Shown here piece by piece: positions 59,923 to 64,000 of a DNA stretch of 64,000 bases; position 1 is the stretch's first letter; each line of letters begins with the position of its first letter. Position numbers and translations under genes: made by a program. The DNA is from Hyphomicrobiales bacterium (lineage in GTDB: Bacteria; Pseudomonadota; Alphaproteobacteria; Rhizobiales; Beijerinckiaceae). Location of the stretch: contig UBZM01000047.1 of the NCBI GenBank assembly GCA_900470095.1, forward strand, positions 43,934 through 107,933. Direction: 5' to 3'. Under the pieces are notes generated by a model. It was not told the DNA's origin, searched no databases, and saw nothing but the letters and a program-made list of their open reading frames with translations.

Positions 59923-61128
59923 TCAGGCGATCTTGACGAGGACGATCTTCCCGCCCTGGACCTGCTCGTAACGGAACTTCGAATCGCTGATGTCGCCGGT
60001 CTCGGTGAAGTCGCACGGCCCGCTGGCGCCGTCATAGTCGACGGGCTGCTTGGCAGCGATGGCTTTCAGACCGTCAATGGCATTGTCGATCTTGGCACCA
60101 CCTGGCGCCTGGCTGGCCTTGCGGATCGAGTCCTTGATCGCCGTACCGGAGGCATCGCCGGCAAGAGCGATCGCCATCAGCACCAGGTTGATCTGATCAT
60201 AGATCTGCGTGGTGTAGGGATCGGGCGACGGCACGCCGATCAACTTGACCAACCGCTCATAGGCCTTCGAGCCTTCCGCCGAGGAGGGCGAGATCGTGTA
60301 GGTCTTGTCGACGACATCGGCCGGAACGCTGTCGACCAGCTTCTGGTTCACCGAATAGCCGAAGGCAACCTTGAGGCCGCCGAAGCCGGCGCGGAAGAGA
60401 TCCTTTAGCATCACGGCGGTGTCGGGGGTATAGCCGCCGAACACGACCGCATCGGGCTTGAAGCGCAGCACCTCGTCGATCTCGGTGCGGTAAGCCGGCT
60501 TCTTGTCGTCATAGATCTGGGACGCCGTCTCGCCGCCACCCTTCTTCACTGCCTCGGTGATATTGTCGAACTGGCTCTTGGCGAAGGGCGTTTGCGGCGA
60601 CAGGAAGAAGACGCGCTTGGCCTTCTCGGCGATGACGAACTCACCGAACTTGCGGCCCTGCAGCGTGGTCGTCGGCTGCGTGCGGATCAGATAGCCCTGA
60701 TGCGGCAGCTGAGTGATCGAATCCGCGCCCGAGACGGTCGCGAGGAAGGTCTTCGATTCCCAGCAGAGCGGCGCGACCGCGGTCGTGACCGAGGAAGCCC
60801 AGGTCCCGAGAATGGCCGAAACCTTGTCGACGTCGATGAGCTTGCGGGCCGCGCGGACGCCCGCTTCCGGGCTGGTCTGGTCGTCCTCCGAGATCAGCTC
60901 GACCTTGCGCCCGAGCACGCCACCTGCCGCATTCACCTCATCGATGACGGCCTTGACCGCCTTGACCATCACCGGGCCATAGGGGCCGCCCGATCCGGTC
61001 AACGGCGTCAGCGTGCCGATCCTGATCGGCGCGCCCTGGGCGAGCGCGAGCTTCGGTAGCGCACCGATGCCAGCAAGCGCGGCAGCGCCTGTCAGAAGCG
61101 TCCGGCGGTTCGTCATGAAATCGGTCAT
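59923..61128 (-). CDS. Liv-type ABC transporter substrate-binding protein
   Basis: The 401-residue protein starts with an export signal that contains NRRTLLTGAAALAG, so it may be a Tat substrate, cleaved near LALAQG. The mature part has the Leu/Ile/Val-binding fold: IRIGTLTPLTGSGGPYGP, LGRKVELISEDDQTSPEAGV, ILGTWASSVTTAVAP and TTTLQGRKFGEFV. The ligand is unknown; the amidohydrolase downstream hints at an amide or cyclic imide rather than leucine. Confidence 0.92.
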   Translation of the reverse strand: MTDFMTNRRTLLTGAAALAGIGALPKLALAQGAPIRIGTLTPLTGSGGPYGPVMVKAVKAVIDEVNAAGGVLGRKVELISEDDQTSPEAGVRAARKLIDVDKVSAILGTWASSVTTAVAPLCWESKTFLATVSGADSITQLPHQGYLIRTQPTTTLQGRKFGEFVIAEKAKRVFFLSPQTPFAKSQFDNITEAVKKGGGETASQIYDDKKPAYRTEIDEVLRFKPDAVVFGGYTPDTAVMLKDLFRAGFGGLKVAFGYSVNQKLVDSVPADVVDKTYTISPSSAEGSKAYERLVKLIGVPSPDPYTTQIYDQINLVLMAIALAGDASGTAIKDSIRKASQAPGGAKIDNAIDGLKAIAAKQPVDYDGASGPCDFTETGDISDSKFRYEQVQGGKIVLVKIA

Positions 61129-61169
61129 CGTGATCCCCTTGTAATTTTTGAACTGCGTCGGCGTCGGCT

Positions 61170-61895
61170 TCAGCCACCCAGGAAGAGGCGGCGGATATCG
61201 GGGTCGGCGGCAAGAGCAGGACCTGCCCCCTCACGGCTGTTGCGCCCGGAGACGAGGACATAGCCTCGCGTCGAGATCTCGAGCGCCTCGAGCGCGTGCT
61301 GTTCGACCATCAGGATCGGCAGGCCGCCTTTGTTCAGGGCGACGATCGCCTCGAACAATTCATCGGCCGCCTTGGGCGAGAGCCCAGCTGTCGGCTCGTC
61401 GAGCAGCAGCAGGCTCGGCGCATTCATCAGCCCCATCGCCATCGCCAGGATCTGCCGTTGGCCGCCCGACAGCGTCCGCGCCAGCGCACGCCGCTTCTCG
61501 GCCAGCATCGGATAGCGCTGATACATCTCCTCGCTGCGTGTCCTGATCCCGCCAGGATCCTGGAAACCGCTGATCTCCAGATTCTCGGCGACCGTCATCG
61601 CACCAAAGACATTGCGCTCCTGCGGCACGAAGCCGATGCCGGCCCGCGTCCGGCCAAGCGCGTTCGCAGCCGTGACATCCGCGCCCTTCAGGCTGATCCG
61701 GCCCTTGCGCGCCGCCACCAGCCCCGCGACGGTCTTGAGCAAGGTCGACTTACCCGCTCCATTCGGCCCGATGATCGAAACGATCTCACCGGGCGCGACC
61801 GTGAGCGACGTGCCCTTGAGAATTTCCTCGGCCGCGCCATAGCCGGCGACAACACCCTCGACCGCGAGCAGGATGGTCGCCGCAGCAGCACTCAA
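61170..61895 (-). CDS. Liv-type ABC transporter ATP-binding protein (LivF family)
   Basis: The 241-residue protein opens with TTG at 61895, a few bases after GGGAGG, overlapping the stop of the LivG-type gene. Walker A is GPNGAGKST, LivF-specific GIGFVPQERNVFGAMTVAENL, signature LSGGQRQILAMAMGLM and Walker B LLLLDEPTAGLSP. It powers import together with the LivG-type ATPase. Confidence 0.92.
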   Translation of the reverse strand: MSAAAATILLAVEGVVAGYGAAEEILKGTSLTVAPGEIVSIIGPNGAGKSTLLKTVAGLVAARKGRISLKGADVTAANALGRTRAGIGFVPQERNVFGAMTVAENLEISGFQDPGGIRTRSEEMYQRYPMLAEKRRALARTLSGGQRQILAMAMGLMNAPSLLLLDEPTAGLSPKAADELFEAIVALNKGGLPILMVEQHALEALEISTRGYVLVSGRNSREGAGPALAADPDIRRLFLGG

Positions 61896-62656
61896 TGCCG
61901 CCTCCCGAGATAGGCTTCCTGAACCCGGATGTCGGCGGCAACCTCCTCGAACGAACCCTGGGTCAGGGTTTTGCCTTCGGCCATGACGACGACCGGCTCG
62001 CAGAGCCGCTTGATCAGCGCCATGTCATGCTCGATCAGGCAGATCGTCAGGCCTTCACGATTGAGCCCGACGAGATGTTCGGCGATCTCGTCGGCCAGGC
62101 TCGGATTGACGCCGGCCATCGGCTCGTCGAGCAGCAGGATCTTTGGCCTGGCCATCAACGCCCGCCCGATCTCAACCAGTTTCTTCTGTCCTCCGGACAG
62201 CGCCGTGACCGGGTTATCAAGCACGTGGTCGAGCTTCAGCCGGCGCGCAATGTCGAAGGCGCGCCCGGCCAGCTCGGCTTCGCGACGGCGCGCGGCGGCA
62301 GAGCCGAACAGCCCGGCGAGCAGATTCTCACCAGGCTGATCCGCCCCATAGAGCATCAGATGCTGGAAGACGCTGAGCTTGGGGAACCCCCGCGCCAGCT
62401 GAAAGGTCCGCACCAGGCCCGCGGCAACGAGCTCTTCCGGGGGCAGACCCGTGGCATCCGACGAACCCAGTGCCACGGTGCCACCTTTGGGCCGGTAGAG
62501 GCCAGATACCGCATTGAACAAGGTCGACTTTCCCGCGCCGTTCGGGCCGATCAGGCCGGTAAAACTTCCGGCCGGCACGGCGAGATCGACGCCGCGCAGC
62601 ACATGCACGCCGTAGAAGTCGAGTTTCAGGCCCGTGACCGTCAGGAGTGGCGTCAT
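61892..62656 (-). CDS. Liv-type ABC transporter ATP-binding protein (LivG family)
   Basis: The protein has 254 residues from the ATG at 62656 (MTPLLTVTGLKLDF); the frame upstream belongs to the TetR gene's region. Walker A is GPNGAGKST, with LivG-type AGLVRTFQLARGFPKLSVFQHLML, signature LSGGQKKLVEIGRALM and Walker B ILLLDEPMAGVNP. The start overlaps the TetR stop by ATGA, so regulator and transporter form one transcript. Confidence 0.93.
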   Translation of the reverse strand: MTPLLTVTGLKLDFYGVHVLRGVDLAVPAGSFTGLIGPNGAGKSTLFNAVSGLYRPKGGTVALGSSDATGLPPEELVAAGLVRTFQLARGFPKLSVFQHLMLYGADQPGENLLAGLFGSAAARRREAELAGRAFDIARRLKLDHVLDNPVTALSGGQKKLVEIGRALMARPKILLLDEPMAGVNPSLADEIAEHLVGLNREGLTICLIEHDMALIKRLCEPVVVMAEGKTLTQGSFEEVAADIRVQEAYLGRRH

Positions 62657-63306
62657 GAAGCCGGTGCCCCTGCGACAGGCTGGCGTGAAGGCGATGCCTG
62701 TGTCGGAAAGTGCTGGCGGACCTGGAGCTTCCAGAAGTTCAGCATCGCGGCGTAATAGGCGGGGTCCTTCCGCAACACGGTCTGGGCGATCATGCCGCGC
62801 ACCAGGCACATGGTGGCGTTCATCACGACGCGGGTATGGTCCGGATCGGCCTTGGTGCGGGCCGCAAGTGCGGTCCAGACCGCGTCCAGCCCGGCATGGA
62901 ATTCGCGCACCACGGGCACGAGATCGGCCCGGAACTCGTCATTGTGGCGCGCCTCCGGCAGGAACTCCATGGTCACATAGAACAGCCGGTCGGACATCAT
63001 TTGCCAGATGTAGTCGACGATCTCGTCACTGGAGCCACCCCGCTCTGCAAACGCCTCGGCGAAGCGATGCAGGTTCCGTGACGAGCGTCCAAGCAGATCG
63101 GCGACGGAAGCCGTGATGACAGCCTCGCGCCCGGCAAAGTGATGCGTCAGCGCGCCGCGCGAGACGCCGGCGGCCCGGGCGATTTCGGGGGTGGTTGTGC
63201 GAGCGAGCCCGCGGTCATGCATCAGATCGATCGTCGCATGCATCAGCCGCGCAGAAGTCTCCGCGCTGCGTTCCTTCTGCGATCGCCTCCCGCCGGTTCC
63301 GGTCAA
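62653..63306 (-). CDS. TetR family regulator leading the Liv-type operon
   Basis: The protein has 217 residues from a TTG at 63306, eight bases after GGAGG; the longer frame to 63444 would run through both palindromes upstream. The helix-turn-helix is TTPEIARAAGVSRGALTHHFAGREAVI (about 37-63 of the shorter form). The C-terminal half is helical, of the TetR_C type with FYVTMEFLPEARHNDEF. It overlaps the LivG-type gene and should repress its own operon until the transported compound or a product binds. Confidence 0.87.
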   Translation of the reverse strand: MTGTGGRRSQKERSAETSARLMHATIDLMHDRGLARTTTPEIARAAGVSRGALTHHFAGREAVITASVADLLGRSSRNLHRFAEAFAERGGSSDEIVDYIWQMMSDRLFYVTMEFLPEARHNDEFRADLVPVVREFHAGLDAVWTALAARTKADPDHTRVVMNATMCLVRGMIAQTVLRKDPAYYAAMLNFWKLQVRQHFPTQASPSRQPVAGAPAS

Positions 63307-63338
63307 GCTGCGCTCCTCCGCTCTGAGCCGGGCGAGCC

Positions 63339-63371
63339 TGTAATCGCAGTTACAAACAGTCAAGACTGTTT
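63339..63371. promoter_or_regulatory. Two adjoining palindromes, probable TetR operator
   Basis: TGTAA-N6-TTACA (63339-63354) runs directly into the perfect 18-bp palindrome AAACAGTCAAGACTGTTT (63354-63371). Both lie 33-65 bp upstream of the regulator's TTG, in the right place to control the TetR-liv transcript. Confidence 0.6.
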
Positions 63372-63481
63372 CTACAGCATTGAGGCCGAGTTGCCTGCTG
63401 GATAGGTAAGCGGCATGACAAGCAGAGGATCTGGCCAAGCCCAAGGCCGGTCGGCCTGCGGATACTGCAGGGAGCCTTGAT

Positions 63482-63817
63482 ATGTCGTTCAGCTGGGATG
63501 AGGCCGTCGCCTACGCGCTGACGCTTCCGGGCGCGGAGATTTCGACGAGCTATGGCATGCCGGCGGTCAAAGTGAACGGCCGGACTTTTCTGTCGGCAGG
63601 CCATGAGCCCGGTTCGTTCTGCATCTCGATCGATCGCGACACAGTCACCATGCTGATGGAGGTGGCTCCCACGACATACTGGCAGACTGCGCATTATGCC
63701 GGTTGGCCGGCAGTCCTGGTCCGCCAGAATGGCCCGGATCCTGATCATATCCGCGCGATGATCGTTCGTGCCCGAGACTGGAACGCCGGCCGCCCGCGTC
63801 TGCGGGAGAAGAGGTAA
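63482..63817 (+). CDS. MmcQ/YjbR family DNA-binding-like protein
   Basis: The 111-residue protein has the MmcQ/YjbR pattern: DEAVAYALTLPGAEISTSYGMPAVKVNGRTF (quoted loosely), then CISIDRDTVTMLME and a YWQTAHYAGWPAVLVR segment. The fold resembles a CyaY/phage DNA-binding shape, but the cellular role is unknown. It diverges from the TetR-liv operon. The 183 bp after it to the window end show nothing I can support. Confidence 0.85.
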   Translation: MSFSWDEAVAYALTLPGAEISTSYGMPAVKVNGRTFLSAGHEPGSFCISIDRDTVTMLMEVAPTTYWQTAHYAGWPAVLVRQNGPDPDHIRAMIVRARDWNAGRPRLREKR

Positions 63818-64000
63818 CGATTCGGGTCCTGGCCTTGCCCGGTCTTGGCGCCAAGTCGGCGGGTTCACTGGGCCATCTGCGAGTCGATCGGTCGGATCAT
63901 GCGTACCGAGCGCCGCATTTCGTAGGAATTTCACGGCGCTCTGACGCGTATCGTCCGCGCGGATTCTGCGCCTTTGAAGCCTTGAACGACGAAAACCCCG

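Noticed and set aside
63350..63934. 194-codon minus-strand frame at the right end
   Set aside because: Covers the MmcQ/YjbR gene antisense and the promoter palindromes; no domain is recognised.
1..64000. CRISPR arrays, tRNA/rRNA genes, prophage or insertion sequences
   Set aside because: I saw no regularly spaced direct repeats, no tRNA-like cloverleaf or rRNA stretch, and no transposase or integrase motif. Short tRNAs could be missed by eye.

Overview
The window is a GC-rich, gene-dense stretch of chromosome from an alphaproteobacterium. It is most likely Hyphomicrobiales (Rhizobiales), with a Bosea- or Methylobacterium-like gene content. Pointers are the sdhCDAB operon with a separate SdhAF4, a mesaconyl-CoA hydratase of ethylmalonyl-CoA pathway type, the rsmB-heparinase-purH order, the hmu/hut heme uptake cluster and many ABC importers. 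The genus is an inference. I saw no rRNA, tRNA, CRISPR array, phage or intact insertion sequence.

Layout. 1-1360: an RND efflux adaptor (cut by the left edge) and its TetR regulator, whose start lies at a 24-bp perfect palindrome. 1560-3601: a glutamine amidotransferase overlapping a DadA-like oxidoreductase. 3764-7201: sdhCDAB on the minus strand. 7358-11282: mesaconyl-CoA hydratase, a DUF429/threonine-dehydratase fusion and a CitE-type lyase. 11391-14253: pyrophosphatase, a small phosphatase and a flippase. 14474-16302: an ornithine cyclodeaminase homologue coupled to a PhnD-like protein without signal peptide. 16299-20961: a five-gene operon for an OpuC/ProX-type quaternary-amine ABC importer, with a histidine-ammonia-lyase homologue that lacks the Ala-Ser-Gly triad. 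21091-28264: DUF1684, then heme acquisition (hutX, monooxygenase, TonB receptor, and divergent hmuTUV). 28323-30577: tryptophan dioxygenase plus a kynureninase-like enzyme. 30706-42420: L,D-transpeptidase, hydroxyacid dehydrogenase, DUF2853, CFA synthase, SdhAF4, htpX, rsmB, heparinase, purH, LtrA and YbaK. 42427-44859: DUF72, a broken opine dehydrogenase and two AhpD-like proteins. 44962-54128: a solute-binding protein, histidine kinase and sigma-54 activator, followed by a sigma-54 promoter and an ABC importer. 54398-63306: an M20 hydrolase, YbaK, and a TetR-led Liv-type ABC operon with a GAF protein and an amidohydrolase. 63482-63817: MmcQ/YjbR.

The two most interesting systems are transport units. 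The operon at 16299-20961 couples a betaine-type importer to a HAL-fold lyase that cannot make the MIO cofactor; this suggests a betaine lyase, possibly ergothionase-like, that eliminates trimethylamine from an imported histidine betaine. The cluster at 44962-54128 has a PgtC-PgtB-PgtA-like arrangement (sensor binding protein, kinase, sigma-54 activator), but its apparent target is an Fe3+/AfuABC-type ABC importer behind a textbook -24/-12 promoter. Much of the rest is core metabolism and housekeeping. Functions are assigned from motifs read by eye, without database searches.
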